NCBI GenBank assembly: GCA_008360955.1
Contig: LUCM01010140.1
Span: 64,685-128,684, forward strand
Reading direction: 5' to 3'
DNA length: 64,000 nt
Source of the DNA: Fasciolopsis buskii
Taxonomy: Eukaryota > Platyhelminthes > Trematoda > Plagiorchiida > Fasciolidae
Positions 12,042 to 27,000 of the stretch are shown here, piece by piece (positions within the stretch are counted from its first letter, which is position 1; every line of letters begins with the position of its first letter). The notes under the pieces are model-generated. The model saw only the letters and a program-made list of their open reading frames with translations, did not search any database and was not told where the DNA came from. Position numbers and translations under genes: made by a program.

Positions 12042-15000
12042 TTTTATTCTTTATAAGGCTCATCCCACAAACGTTTTAGTAACAACTGCAATCTAAGCGC
12101 CAAGCCTAGCACTCAAAGAACTATAAAGCGGACTACAAATATACTTAATGCTGTTTGAAAAAAGTTTTCATCACCCGTGACAATACTAATCAGTCTCCAG
12201 ATAACAAGTAGAGAGTACAACTTAGAGACAAAATTTCAGCGGAATACAAAATCGAAAGCCCTTTTGCGTTTTTATTGACGTGTTTCGAAGGATACCATTG
12301 GCTATTTGTAAGAAAAATAGTGAAATTTAGAAAGGGACCGTTTGGAACTGCTGAAATATAATAACACTCCAAGTAAAATTTGCAGATTTACTGCCTTGTA
12401 TTTAAATCGCATAATGCCCGATTGTTATTAGGTCGTTGAGCTTCCCCTATTGTGCACAGTCGGGACCGGAAGTTGGTAAAAATAATGTTTTATGATGCAT
12501 AGCATATAAGGGCTATTTGCCGCAGTGCATCCATAAAAGTAGGTCCCGCCGATGAAATTAAGTTAAAAGTTCGATGACAACAATTTTTTGACCAGTTGTT
12601 TAGGGACTGGATTACCGTATTTGCTGGTTAACCATCCGAAACTGAACTGGGTTTGTGAGATGTATTTGGCAAGACGCAGTGTGGTTTTCTCAAAAATTGC
12701 TCGGTTATTAGCATGAATTTATTAACATTCTAGTTATCTTTAGTTTCTGTCACTGACAGCAGTAAATAATAATTCATCGGCTTAGTAGTAGGACGATTGG
12801 TGAAAAAATCTTCCCTATTTTGGCAAATAAATTCGCCCGTCGAGAATAGTTAGCGAATCCGTGATATTTATCAGAACAAATGTAGGCAGACATCGCGTCA
12901 ATTTTAACAAAAACAATACCAAGAGTGTCCTTAGTTCGTATCACTTCAAAATAGCAAAAATATTTACGTGGTTTGGCATTAAGATATTTGTAATCGGTGA
13001 AAAGAGCTAGTTGTTCTTGAATTAATTAGTGCATATTGTTCAGAAAGAGAACATATTGAAATGGTATTTACTGGAGTAAAGAAAATACACCGTTTTACGT
13101 GTGTCCACTCACATTTTTGTCTTGAAAGTATTTATTGACATCGACCGTGGATCATTGGGGGCTTGAGCAACAGAAAAGAAAATGGTGAGTTTTGGCAAAA
13201 ACTGCAGAAAATCTATAAAACAACAGTCGATCTATTTTAGATTTTCGTGACTATATTCCCTGATGTGCAGATTTTCCGGTGACTTTGGCACTAACAGAAA
13301 ACCAAGGACTTCGGTACGGTTTGTAAAATGTCAAGGGTTAATTTGTTCGTCGTCTTTTGGCGCTTTTTATCTAAGCAACAGGCAAAACACTTACGGCCAA
13401 TAAGAAAACACTGTAGAAATTCGACTTTTAAACCAACGTTTTTGCCCGGATTGCAATCAGCTGTAAAAGCAGTTCTGCAATTCAATGTGCAAAACAGTAA
13501 ATGAATGTTTCCATATTTGTTATTTAATTTGTTAATGCATAAAACTGTTTCTAGGAATTCCTTTTTCTTGTGTAGAAAAATTCCATATTTTACGTAAGTA
13601 GTTTGGTTTTGCCCACATATAGGATGGACGACGAAGCTGTGTACTTTTGCTTTGGACCAGAAACATGATAAATATTAATCATCCGTTAACTTTCGTCGAT
13701 TCAATGAGAAGCTTGTGAACTCTACCCATGAAAGCCGGACTTCCGCGACAGCGCTAATCACGGAAACAGGTTATACACATGGGCCAAAATTACTTCAGCC
13801 AGATGACTGTAGAATGAAAGCAACTAATGTAAAGAATTGCAGACTGCGGATGCAATGAAGTGTGGCCTAGTGGACAAAGATTGCGGATAAAATTTCAAGC
13901 ATACCGATGAAAAATGAAAAAAAGGAGCTGCTGAAAATTTTCAGTTTTTGCTGCAGACAAAGTATCCATAGAAGAACAACTTGAAAAATGTGATTTTCAT
14001 TCGACCGGCTTGTGCGTGTGAAACAGTCATCGTCTTTCTTAGTCAGTTGAGTATTTGTTCTCGGATCTGTTCCCTGAAAGGACGAATGACTTGTTGGAAA
14101 AATGACTAACCAGAAACAAATTTTCTTCATTGTTGCATGTCTGCCGAATATGTTCTATTGTGCGCAGTTTTATTGTGTATCCATGTCGTAGTGTCAAACT
14201 TTATGTTGGGAAACTTATAAATACAAAGGACCTCGGTCAACAGCAGCTGTGTGCTAACGATATCCCTTTGACTGGTGTTGAACATTAAGTGATGAACTGT
14301 GAACCTAAAAGAGAAGAATCTCATGAATACATGGAACCAACTACACGACAAACAACAGTCTAAAATTACAGGTAATTTGATCTTTATATGACATAAACTG
14401 TCAGGTAACTGGTGACTGATTTCTTCGACTCAGCTATGCTGTCTGCGTTAGAAAACTGCCAGGTATACCATCACGTTTAAATATCTACAATGGTATCCAT
14501 ACGTTAGAATTGGCTGTATTCACCAAAGAACTGCACAAACAAATTTTACTGACTTTTTGATTTTGTGCTTCTGTTCTGGACAGAGACTGAGTGTATGATC
14601 CAGTAATTATGATTTATTCAAACTCTTTTGATAATAAACAATACGACTGTTATTTTGTATAAATCCATATATTTGTACTAGAATGAAATTGCGTCACTTC
14701 TTTCCATTGAGTTTGAAAGTGAAAACTGCTTGATTCGGTGCATCCAAAAACACCTTATCAAAATTTGAAAATAAAATAGCAATCTTTAGGTACCTGCATC
14801 ACCCTAAGCGAGTCCCAGAACTTAGCCGTGTGCGGTTTGGATTTATGCTTTGATCAATCAATGACAGCTGTTTTGATTTTGATATTACTAATAGTGTTTA
14901 TTAAATATGAACGGGCGAATTAATGTGCGGATAAACATCTGGACCAATCACAATCATTTTCATTGCAATTTCACTAGGCTGCATTGAAGAATAGGGAATA

Positions 15001-18000
15001 TGCAGCTACATTGTAAATCAGTAATATTCTAGGTCATTTGGTTTTTATTGAAATTATCGCATTCGATCTTGTTGCTCTGAAAATAAAATTGTGAGACAGT
15101 GACATCGCCTTCAAAACCCAATGTTTCTTTCGCGCTCTGATCGCGCATCCAGCTGCGTCCGTTTCCATCACATCGTCCGGTCTGATTTACTTGAAGGCAT
15201 ACAATGCATCTGTGGTGCAAAAAGATGTATCGGTTGACAATCATTCGGAAAAGACCATTGACATGAGATGGGTAAATGAAATCAAGAGATGCCGGGAAAC
15301 AACGCTCACTCGACGTGGTCAATGTGATAAAATGAGGTCCCAAAATTAGCTTGACGAAGTGGCCTCCAGTAAGATGTATAATTTAGACTGTCGGAATGTG
15401 TATTCCAACCGCAGAGTATCAGCACTTCTTTGCAAATGAATTCATCGAAACAATGCATACCTAGTGCAATTGGTTAGTCCGGGTAACAAAATGTTTGTAA
15501 TGTATCGGGAAGAAAAATAGCTGTTCATTCTCAAAGAACGATATATTTGTAGTTCCATTTTGCTTATTCAGTAAACTGTTTTATGCCTGAAGAACCGCAA
15601 CAGTAAGTCAAGAAAAATAAATTTGGAAATGATTTGTTCCGTCGATATTCTCACTGTGAAAATTACACTGTAACCAAGAGATATGGGTAATCACCTAAAT
15701 GACTGCACACGTTGAGAGAGTAAGCAAAGGCAGATAAGGAAAGAGGGGACAATTTTGGTCGATACCTTGCATCAGCACTGTGCTCACTGCCGGAACTAAT
15801 GGACGCGTCGAATATCTCAACCACTTGCCGAGCCAGTAAAAATTGTCCCCGTCGTGGCAGTCGGGATGCGTACGCGGAATGGACGTTTGAAGTTTGTAAA
15901 TTCATATTGTCTCTAAACGATATGAGTTGTTTTATAACATTTCGTTTACCATCCAGTCAGTTAATTTCGTTCGACTAAATAACGGTGTAAATTTAAATTC
16001 ACGGGATCGCATTACAAAATAAGGTACCGTTAATGGGACGCTCCCTATGTGATTCTATTAAGACAATTCTCTTCATATATATTGCTTGATCAATTGCGAA
16101 AATCATTGAACTTACCGCTAACATAGCGTAGAAATAACAAGTACGTGCGACTTTTATGATAGCGGTGGTTTATTCTTGGCATTCTTCTGGATTTCAGTTC
16201 TGTTTCAAATTTTCCATTCATTAACGTAGCACCTAAGTACCCTGGTATTGGTTACTGCCTCACACAGCCATCTGCTGAAGAGAGTAAAATAAAACGAGAA
16301 ACAATGAAAGAACACCTGCAAGTCATCAGTTTGAATAACTACAAGGTTTGGAGATCTTGAATGTATGAAGGTCACTGACGACAGCACTGAACCATAACAT
16401 TTGTTGTCTCCAAACATCACCACGAGGAATCCCACTGATCCCAAACTGGAGCTCTCACTGAAACTACAATGACCAGTTCGTTGGTTAAGGTTTTTATACC
16501 TTTTTTTCTTTGTGCTCCACTGGCTACCTCAATCCATTTTTTAACCATTACTTGGCTGGCAGAACAGCGCACAAAGGAGATATCGTTCTTGGAGTATGCG
16601 AAAAACGTTTACACCATATTAACCTATTATGATTCAATGCCTGTTCTAATGAAAGTACCCCAGATTCCCGTACCTTGCGCCCAAACTCTGAGCTACTCAA
16701 CAGAGTATCTCATCATATTCCACTATTACTATTAAGACACTGGTTTTCAATCACCGAAAGTCTTGGCGTTTTCTCTGCTCTCAAAGGCGATGATTCGAAG
16801 CCACATAACAGAACCTGCCTTACGGCCTCTGTGTAAACTCAATCACCGATCAGAAACCAGATGTCACGTTGATGCCACAGAGGGCTCACAACTGTGTATG
16901 CCAGTCTTAAGTTCTATACAGTTTGTCCGATGCAGCCACTCAAGTAGCTAAATATTTGTTTCTTTGAATTCCTCCAAATCGAGGACAGGTTCAGGGTTCC
17001 TGCGAAACCAATCTGGAAATAACATTTTACAGTAAGGATTTGCAAAGCATGTGTGAAAACTATCCGCATTATCGTTCCAACAAACAAGAAAAACTGCAGT
17101 TTACTACGATTTTAGTGTTGTAAATTAATTAAAGTCCCAGGGAATCATTCTTTGCTCTCCAGAGTAAACTGAGTGATTTAAAATGATTGTTTCTTCCTTT
17201 GCATCTAGTGGTTATAATATTCAGCTCTTGTATCTATTTCGCAAGGCTTCGATTGCTTTTTTTCTTAACTTAAATTACATTGGTTCGCATTTGCTGAGCG
17301 ATCAAAAAAGCATCGTTGCGAGTAGACAACTGGCAGCACTATATTGGGCATACAAAATGCTTCAATATTCACAATGCTGTACTTCATGTAAGAAATTTAG
17401 GCCATCTGTTTTCCGGACTGGTTATTTTCAGACAAGCCCGTAGACAATGTGTTCATCTGTAAAGTTTACAAATCCACGCTTGATATCTGGATAGATTAAT
17501 GCTTCGGTAAAAGTCAAGTTTGGCTTTTTATTACAGAGTAATATTAAATCAACATGTAGTTCCCTCTTTTCATAGTTTGTCTGCTAAAGGCCAAGGTGTA
17601 CGATATTTTTGGGCTATGGTTTGCAACAAAATTACACGAATTTTTCACGTGACGCATTTTTCATTTATGCGTGTCACTTTGCAAGTGTTCTCTTATAGTT
17701 TGTTGCAGTGTCGTCTGATCACGAGGAAAACGAGAACAGAAAATGCACCGGTATTATTACGAGTAACTTCGCGTTGTCCACTTCAGGATAATTTTGTTAA
17801 AATAGAATGAGTTCAGTCTTAAACGAGGTTTCGTTTAAGTCATGTTTCTGACGCTAACTTTTAAACAAAATAACTACATGCATTTTGGATAAGCCATCCC
17901 AGTACGGGAATATATGCGGATTCGAGATGCAAATATCGCGTCCTTGGGATGCGAAAATGTTCAATATCCCGAATGTAAGTCGCTTCCCAGCGAACCAGAT

Positions 18001-21000
18001 ATCCATTGTCAACGAGGTGGATTAAATATGGTAGCATCAGGGTGAGCAAACCTATTATTCCAGTCCACGGTCAATAAATTACAGCGCAGAAAAACGGGTG
18101 TTTCATAAAATACATTTTCATCTATCACTCGACTGACGATAAGCAGGAGTGATTAAACGAAATAGACGAATGTTTTATGCCTGGTTTCAGCGAAGTGCTA
18201 ATGCTGTAAACAACTGCTAGACATACTCTCCAGCTTCTAACTGCTCACCAGTAAAGAATGTCGAAAAATCCATAAATCAGTGGCAGTTGATAGACAGTTA
18301 AATACCACCGCGCATGCAAGCAAAAGCCATATTTTTTCTGCTTTTCCATATGAATGCAGTAAATTTGAATATTCGATAAAACGTGGCCTTCGAGATACGT
18401 TTTTCACAGTGACGTTCTTGTGGTATGATCCAGTTTCCTCAGTATTAATTCAAGCGGTACTTGAACGAGGCGTGCTGTGGAATGTTGTTAACTTTTGTCC
18501 AGTTGTCAGTCGCAAAATAAAAAAATTCTTGCAAGAAAATCGAGAAACGAGACCTATGCATACTTCCGATTTCCGGGCAAATCGGTAATTCATGAAATTG
18601 TTGATTGATTTGGATGTTTCATTTTTCTAATTCATGAGGGTCTATTTAGTCTGATTTTGGGGCATTTTCGTTGGTAATCAACCTGAAATGCTTCATGCTG
18701 GCTGAATTTTAGGGCAAAACTGATGGAATTGGTCGTTCACTTGGTAGTTTCGTGATGGATACCACAAAAGGACGAAGTTATGGCAGGGCAGAACCGACGA
18801 TCGTCGAATGAAATCCCCGTGCTCCTTTCCGGTGGTTTGAGCAGGTTAGTTAATAACACATGGATGTAGCACTTGCACGTGAATGTGGTCAGATAATGCA
18901 AGTGTTAGAATTCATGGAGTAGAAGAATTGCTTGGAAAAGCCAGAACCAAGGAATATGAAAAGTCTTCAAGTGATAGTGAATATGAAAAGTGATTGTCCC
19001 AACCCTAGACATTCGGTAGAGGAGGTCAAACAATTTAACGTTTTATTCCCTGCTCGGTTGTATCGTGGGCGATCTAATGGTGTAATAAATCATCATTTCT
19101 GTACGTAGGTGATTCTAGTGTCTCTCTGGTTACCATGTAATAAATGTATCGAAAATCTATACTTGTCCGGGATCGAAATAAAATACCCAGCACCGAGATA
19201 TTCCTTATTCACATCGCCTTTCGCTTAATTTTTAAAAAATGACAGTTTTGAAAGTTTTTAAAAAATTAGCAATGTTCCATTTCTGTTAGCCACGTGGGAA
19301 ATGAAAGCGAAATCCCGAATGAACATGCAACTACATCAGATTGCAAAAACATCGGTCCAATCAACTTCAAGCTGATATTTGCAGTGAATGGTTTGCAGTC
19401 TTCTGTACCAAAATGGAAATATGACTACGAGAAGCTGATCAGTCTTTTTAATTTACTCTAACAACAGTGATGACAATTCGGTCAACCGTTGGTATTTTAT
19501 CAACACAGTGTTTACCCAAAATGGCCTTTGGTGGTTGTTTATTGTTGTTCATCTTTTCCTTTAATAATAGATTTGTAGATTTGTAAGAGATCTGCTTAGT
19601 TTTCTAATGCTTCTGCAGTTGTTTTTATTTGGAACAAACGCTAGCTAATTATGTTCAGATGAGCGTTTTCTGCAAAGCGCATTCCGTCGAAATTATTTCG
19701 CAAAGTGATTTAAAAGTAAAACCAGATATTCCTTCTTCCCAAACTTTCGTTTACATTTTTCATACCTGCACCTCATGGACGTTTTCTGGACCATGGATAG
19801 GGTTTGTTTTAGACGTAGTGGTTTCATAAGTAAATAGCTTAACAATCTTTGGGGTCATAAACTGGCATATTCGTATTTGGAAATGCTTTATGCCTTATTT
19901 AATGAGGTTCAGATCAGATATCAGCATGCTGCATCAGCATCGAACTCATATTGAAAAGTCATGATTTCACTGAAAAGCTGTTTCATCCCTGTTTATGAAT
20001 CACCGGCAGTATAAATCCCCCCAACCCAAACTGGGATACAAGTCCAAGTGGGACAACACTTGGAAGGTGGTCATTTATGCCTTGTGAAAAAACTGTTATA
20101 TATCGCGTTGAATGTTATACTATTTGAATGCGTTTAATGCTTTTGTTTTTAGTGTTTTCCGTAAACAAAACTAGTCTACCATTTTGGTAGCTAACGCCCG
20201 AATTTTGTTGCCTGCAAAGTACAGTGACATACGCGAGCGATATATTAATAAACTTTTCTTATCAGGCAATCTGTTGACAGAGATTCCGACTGTTCGTCAT
20301 CTTAGATTTACAATTACTTATCCCGGGCATCTTATTTTGAAAAAGGTGCGATAAGCACCTGGTCAATTAATTCCTCGTTGGATTTTTTGATTATACCGAT
20401 TTTGTTTCCTTTTCACTGGCGAGATGGGCATTGAATTACCGAAATAAAGTATTGTAATAAACTCAGTAGTTAGAAATAACAAACATTCGATGTCGTCTTC
20501 GACAATTTTAATTGGTGAAGGCTTTATTTACCATGGAAAAGTATACCAGAGAATTCGGTGACCTAATCAACTGTCTAAGTAAATTATTTTTACAACAGTT
20601 TATCTCTAAATAATACAAAAAATCACCGTCGTTGTTCCCTATGCGGTCCGCTAACCAGAACACTCCAAACATACAACGGAAGACTGTATAATCTGATTAG
20701 CACCGCTTGGTTTATCCCCCAACGTGTTTTGGTCTAGGTGTGCCGTGCTAAAGCCTGAACGACACAGTTGGACATCTTTATATCTAGTTGTCGACATGCA
20801 CTCAGCATAAAGCGATCGAGGATTTCAGACAAGGTAGGGAGCAAATACGTTTTACGTCCGCGACAAACCAAAACATGGCCATCCGCGAAATTCTTCCTAG
20901 ATTTTCCTTGAAAATGACATCTGGAAAATGCACCGATAGGCATCAAAGTTATACTAGTGCACAAATTTTACAGTTTGCCAACGTCAACTGTTTAGGACCA

Positions 21001-24000
21001 AACTATCAACTACGCTATTTTTACAAGACATTTAGCAATCAATGACTTGAATAACGAAACAGCAAACATAAAGTCGACTGAGCGTTTGCTAGGTTCTCGG
21101 AAGGGCAACCCTATTTATTTAAGTATTTCACAGTGACTGGAGGACCGACAAATAATATTAGTAATATTAGTAATCTTACTGAGAAGGAAAATATTAAGCT
21201 ATAGAAAAACCGCTCCATAGCTTTATTTGAATATATTTCTATCAATATATCTTTTAAATCCACGGACAGGATTTTTCCTACCACCATATTTGCTATATGG
21301 AATCCACCAGAATACTTCGGGATTAGATGCCCCCGACGAGTGAAATGAAGCAAGGAAGCCCCAATTCTTCGGTTGCAGATCCAATTGGTTTGTTTTCGGA
21401 TTGCGTAGTAGGAAAATTGTTATGCACAATGAAGTCTTCCTGTCTTTTGTCCCAGAATATCGTTTCACTTTGTCCCGAGAATAAATCATGAATCTTCCGC
21501 TTACTGTACACATGTTTTTGTAGTTGAGCTAAATAGAAAAATTTTCCGCAAGCATTTGATCGGTGGGAAACCACACCTATTACGTCGATTCGGAATTTCA
21601 TGTGGTTTTAACCTCTTCGCTTACTTTTCACTAATAGGAATAGAGATGTTGCATAAAATTCGAATGATGTCGTGATAGCAACTACGATTTCTTGATCAAG
21701 TATACTAGGCATATTTGAAATGCTGCAGAAAAACAACTTTGTTCTGCTAAATTCCAGGAGGAACACAGACTTGGATGGACACATATAAGCTATTCCGTAT
21801 TCCTTTTAAGGGCCAAATGTCTGACAAGACGCGTGCAAAATGGGAAGGCTCAAAGAAAGCCTTATGTGGAACATATGATTTACTGAAAATACTAATTCGG
21901 AATTTACGGCGCCTGTGCGGCGTGCCACATGGAAGCTGTCGGGAACTGCTGACGTTCGACGAAGACAATATTTAAACTGACGTAACGCGGTAGTTCTGAA
22001 AACCCGAACGGAAGCTGGGTTTCACAGTGGTAATACACAAGTCTTTCAATTGAAAGTGCCGATTTCAGACCTTGAGCGTAATCGCACCACTGATGAGCTA
22101 TAACTAGGGGAAACTCGAGTGGGGTGACGCGAGATTTGTCGGAAGTGTGAAGCAATGTAACATTGACCCATCTAACTACTCTCAACTAATGACTGGATAT
22201 ATACGAGTTGCCAGCATGATGGTGAGTGTGAAGCAGCAGCAAAACTAAGTCCGGAAACCGTAGTGTGCACTGAACAGGGTAAGGTTTCCGATAGCTGCCT
22301 GCGTGCGACTGTAATTCAAGAAGCACAAACCAACGATATTTTCCGTGAATTATCCTACTCGTAGCTATCCGCAGTTATTACGCTTCGCCCCTCGCGTATC
22401 GACCTCAGGTGACCAGTGGATATATATTTGTCGGTAGCATGAAGTTGAATGAGACAAGAATAGAACACCCTTATCCAAGTGTCTTGTCACATCGTTAACG
22501 GTTTCGTTGGAATACAAATATCCTTGGGTCTAATGCGAAAGGAACACGCTTGTAAGCTTTATGTACTTCAGCGCTTGGCAAATATTTTGCATATAGCAAT
22601 ACCAAACTGTTTTAAGAGATTCCAGCTAGAACGTTTTACTCTGCTCAAATTATTTATTAAGAAATATATTCAAAAGTTTAGGGCAATGGCTAAAAAAAGT
22701 GTTTCAAACTGAAAAAATACAAATTTATTTTGTCATTCGTTGAAAGGTCCACCAACAAAATTCTTGTTAACATATAACCCAGAGTTGTGGGGGTCCAATA
22801 GCACCGTTGACCGCTCCAAACCAAAGACTTGCAGACTGTCATTTCATTTACCCATATATGTGGTCTCACAGCAACAACCAGTTTTACATTTTTGGCTTCT
22901 TAAACCTTTATAACCACATGCCAAGTTGAGTCGATTAACCCAATGCAATTGATTCACAATTGATGAAAAATACTCATGCGAATGACAGAAAATGTGATTT
23001 TTTCCTTACTTTCAAACGTCGTTGATCGTAGGGGTTAGGAGAACATAACACAAATGGCCTAAAGGACAAGACAACCGAACCGGTAAATGCAAACCATTAG
23101 CGGATCAAAATAAACAATAAATAAGGCGACGAGGGTATGCCATCCATGGTACACGGATTATTTGTCCTCTAGCATGTGAAACGTTACACACGTATGCTTC
23201 TCCTCGTGGAATGATCATTTTGCCTCACGACTTCAAAAGAGATATGATGAACGAGTAATTTGGACTTCACCAAATTCACGGCCAGGATTTACGGCTTGTA
23301 TAAATCTTCTCAAACTTTTCGGATTAGGATTCTTTGCGTTAATTTTTTTTTCTCGAAGTGGATTACGTAAGCGTACATTTTGTTGATATGCTTTAGGATG
23401 TACGCATTCTAATTTGGATTTTACAATCAAATTTAAGTGGTCCAGGTTTTCATAAACTCCGTATAATATGGAAAACCAGCGAAGTTTTCATCTTTATATA
23501 ATGTTTTTGCAGTGCTTTGAACAAATGCCCTGCCTGGCAAACAGAAATGATCACCACAAAGTGAATTAAAATCCAGTCAATCAGTAATTCATTCTTTAAC
23601 GTGGAACAGATGAACTCGACGGCACAATTTAATGTACAAATGTGATATCGCCTTATATCCAATCCACCGCCCAGAGGAACAAGGCTACATCTCAGGGAAC
23701 AGAAACACATTAGGCCGAAAAACTGGAGGTAGTAGAGCTGAAATAAATACGCATCTGCGGCTGTATTTTTGCAAAAAACGATGTGAAGACTTTTCCATAA
23801 TCAAGCTTTCTAGGGTAGTGGAAAACATAGTAAATTAAGAACCAAAATGGTTTTGGTGTTTTGTTTCATGGCTAAAGAAATCGTACTAAATTTTTTACAC
23901 TTATCTTTTATGTGAGGAACGGATTCATAATAAAGGTAGCATTAAATTCTTGTACAGGAATTCAACGGCTGTTTCCATGAGAATAAAATTTGCGCGGACT

Positions 24001-27000
24001 GCTTTGAGTTTATTGCTTCATTGTTCACCGTGATCCCGTTCGGAATGATTTTAATCGATATGCAACCGAAGTCGATATCCTTCTTTAAGTTATTTCATTA
24101 CATTCAGGAATTATAGTTCTCGTTGCTTAGGTGGCAAGTTTTCAGCAGTTAAGAACACAATATGACGGCCAGAACAATTGTGTTAGTAGAATGCAGTCAG
24201 CCATAGTGGAACTGTTTGATTAGTGTCAATTAGAGGGTCTCAGTAACCTGACCTGTTCTACATACGGATCGTCAGGTAGTTTAACGATGAGATAAAGGCG
24301 AGTAGTAAATATTACATCGCAAGTAAGACTTGGCTGAAGCAAATAAACTGACTGTTAAGATAAGCACAAAACGCTGGCTGGTAAAGTTTCATTGATGACA
24401 GTGCTTTGTACACTTCCAGGCTAAATAAAAAACGGATATAAGCATTAAAATAGCCAACATATTAAATATTTTGGAAAAACTTACAAGCACTACAGGTAAA
24501 TCGACTTTCTGTCTAAAATTCAAAACAAGGGACGGCAAAACATCGTCTTCTTTGTTTCGCCTAATCCGCTCTGAGGGACAGTGAGAAAATTTTTATCCTC
24601 GTGATTTCTGTTGTCAAACCCCACTCACGAATAGCAAACTAAATAAAGCATCATGAATAATGACGAAAATGAGTATGGTTGTGTGAAGATTTCTTTTAGA
24701 AGTTGTGCCCCCGAGACATATTGCCTTTAGAGTTAAAAGTCTGGAAAACTATCGTCCAAAACAACTGAACGGACCTCAGATTTAATTTATTTTGCCCCAA
24801 GTTGAGGCTGTCTTGTCAAATATCCAAAGCGTTTGTTGGTTTGCAAATAATTTTGGTGAAATGCCCTTTATTGACACATGAATTGCTTACAATCTAGAAA
24901 ATCACGAAACGCAACCGAATTACCAACGATGCATTAAACAAAGCTTTTGCGATCGCACGAGTTTTGTCAATTGCTGCTAGAAACAATCGAACTTCCATTT
25001 TTAAATCGCTTACTGTCTGATAAATAATTGGCCAAATTTGAAATGACCCATCCGATCAATCAAACTCGCACAAATGTGGCATCTCCCATTGTCGCTCGAT
25101 ACCGCTCTTTCCTTATTAACGGTTTTATTTGAAAGGGAAGGCAGTCAACTTTGAATATCATGATTAGTTGCATTCTTTTTGTAATTTTTGATGCTTGGTA
25201 AGTATGGCACCACTAGTTTCCCGAATTCTATATGCTTTTTGTCAGTTGTACGCAAATAGACCAAATCTCATTAAGGTCTGCACGTGTACCGTTTTTATAT
25301 CGCTTATATAAATCATAATTATTCAATAACGAAGCTACATCAAGACAAAATTGAGCTGTTCACAAAAACCGTACTGATCAGCATTGAATATACTTACTCG
25401 GACTGTGCACAGCGTTAATTTCTAATAGACTCTGTGCTTGGAGATGCATTCAGTTCTATATTATGCTAACTGGGAACTTAAATGATATATCTGCATTGCC
25501 TCTGCAAACTCCATGACATGTGTTCCAGTTTTATTACCAGCATAACGGTCACTATAAACGAGCATCCCGCGAGTACGTCAACCGTCGAAGTATTTAATTA
25601 TGTTCAGTATAATGAAAGTGGTTCATGATTTCTCAAGAGACGTTACTGCAATGCATCCTGTTGAATTCATCATAGAGCACTTCAGAAACATTTATGGCTG
25701 GAATAGCGCAATGAATAAGTGGCCAACTTCCATGAAAGCAAGTGTGAAAAATCACACAATAGTATAAATTCAGCTTTTTCATGTTGTATTATTAATTGTC
25801 TCCTTAAGGCGACACCGAATAATAACAGGACACTTCTCATGCGATGCCATATTTGATAAACTTATTTCAGTCCGCTATTTTGCCCACAAATTAGACATAA
25901 TTCCTTATATTGTGCTGCGAATTTGTCCTACGAGCAGCGAAAATATTATTACCTCGACCAAAAAAACTATTTGGATTTGTGACATTTCTTATTCGCGAAC
26001 TTTGGACAAACCATGGATCTATTGGAAACTCAAGTCAAAAAATGGAATTGGGTAAACGTGGACCCATCTAGGAGACCATTTTTGCAGCTGGTACAGTTCA
26101 CGAGCAGTCCGGTCATTTTTGGGACAATATGAACCAAACCGTTTGGCGTCTGTTTGCACTTCGTTTACTCTTCGGACGTAGTCATTAGTGATTTCTCCTA
26201 GTTGAACAAACTTTTTATTCACAGATTTGTCATTGTTCTCCCTGAAGCCTTTACATAAACACTCATACACATTTGACTAGAGGTAGCTGAAACCAACTTC
26301 TCCTCTGATGATTCTTAATCGTATTCATGTAGCTTCGAAAGGAGCCCTCATATGGAAAATGTATGCCTCCTTACTTTCAAGGTCGGTCGGCTGTTCAGGA
26401 CAGAACAAAGGAAGGACGAATTGTGCATACAACTAGCGGAACAAAAATAAGGTGCTTAGACCATGAAATCTGTGCATACGCCGGTAGGTAAACGAAAAAT
26501 TCTTTCTCGTGGGAAAAAAATAGCTCACTTTTGGTTTTCTTACGTGCCAAAGCCATCGGCCACATGGTTTGTCTTTTCACATCATTTGAATATGTCTGTT
26601 CATTCAGCCGCATAATTGCTCCACTGAAAACCAAATTGCCTAATGGGGCATTAAATTTCTAGGTCATTGCGATGAAGCAGGAACTCTTTGGATCTTTGTA
26701 ATAACACATTAATGCACTATACAGTCAACAGTTTGCTGCTTGAGAATGTCCGTTTGTTTCATCTCCAGAATGACGGCATGCGCCTGCTTCAAAAAATCCG
26801 CAGATGCACACGTTTCACCTAGCCCCGTTCATCTAGTGGAAAATGTGGAGTACGTGTTTTGCTTATTCTTTAGGCGCTAATGAGTAGGCACTTTCAGTAA
26901 ACGGTTATTTTTATTTTGGGTTCCTTGTATGACATTTTAATAAACGATAATTCGGTGATTTGCTTCTTTTAGAAAAAGTAGTTACACCAACCTGGTGTTA

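Noticed and set aside
22090..22114. CTGATGA followed by GAAAC, like a hammerhead ribozyme core
   Set aside because: Stem II would have only three pairs, and CTGATGA occurs several times in the window by chance without the rest of the motif.
20734..22185. Cluster of overlapping ORFs on both strands
   Set aside because: No zinc finger, protease, RT or integrase motif could be seen; frames overlap in a way typical of chance.
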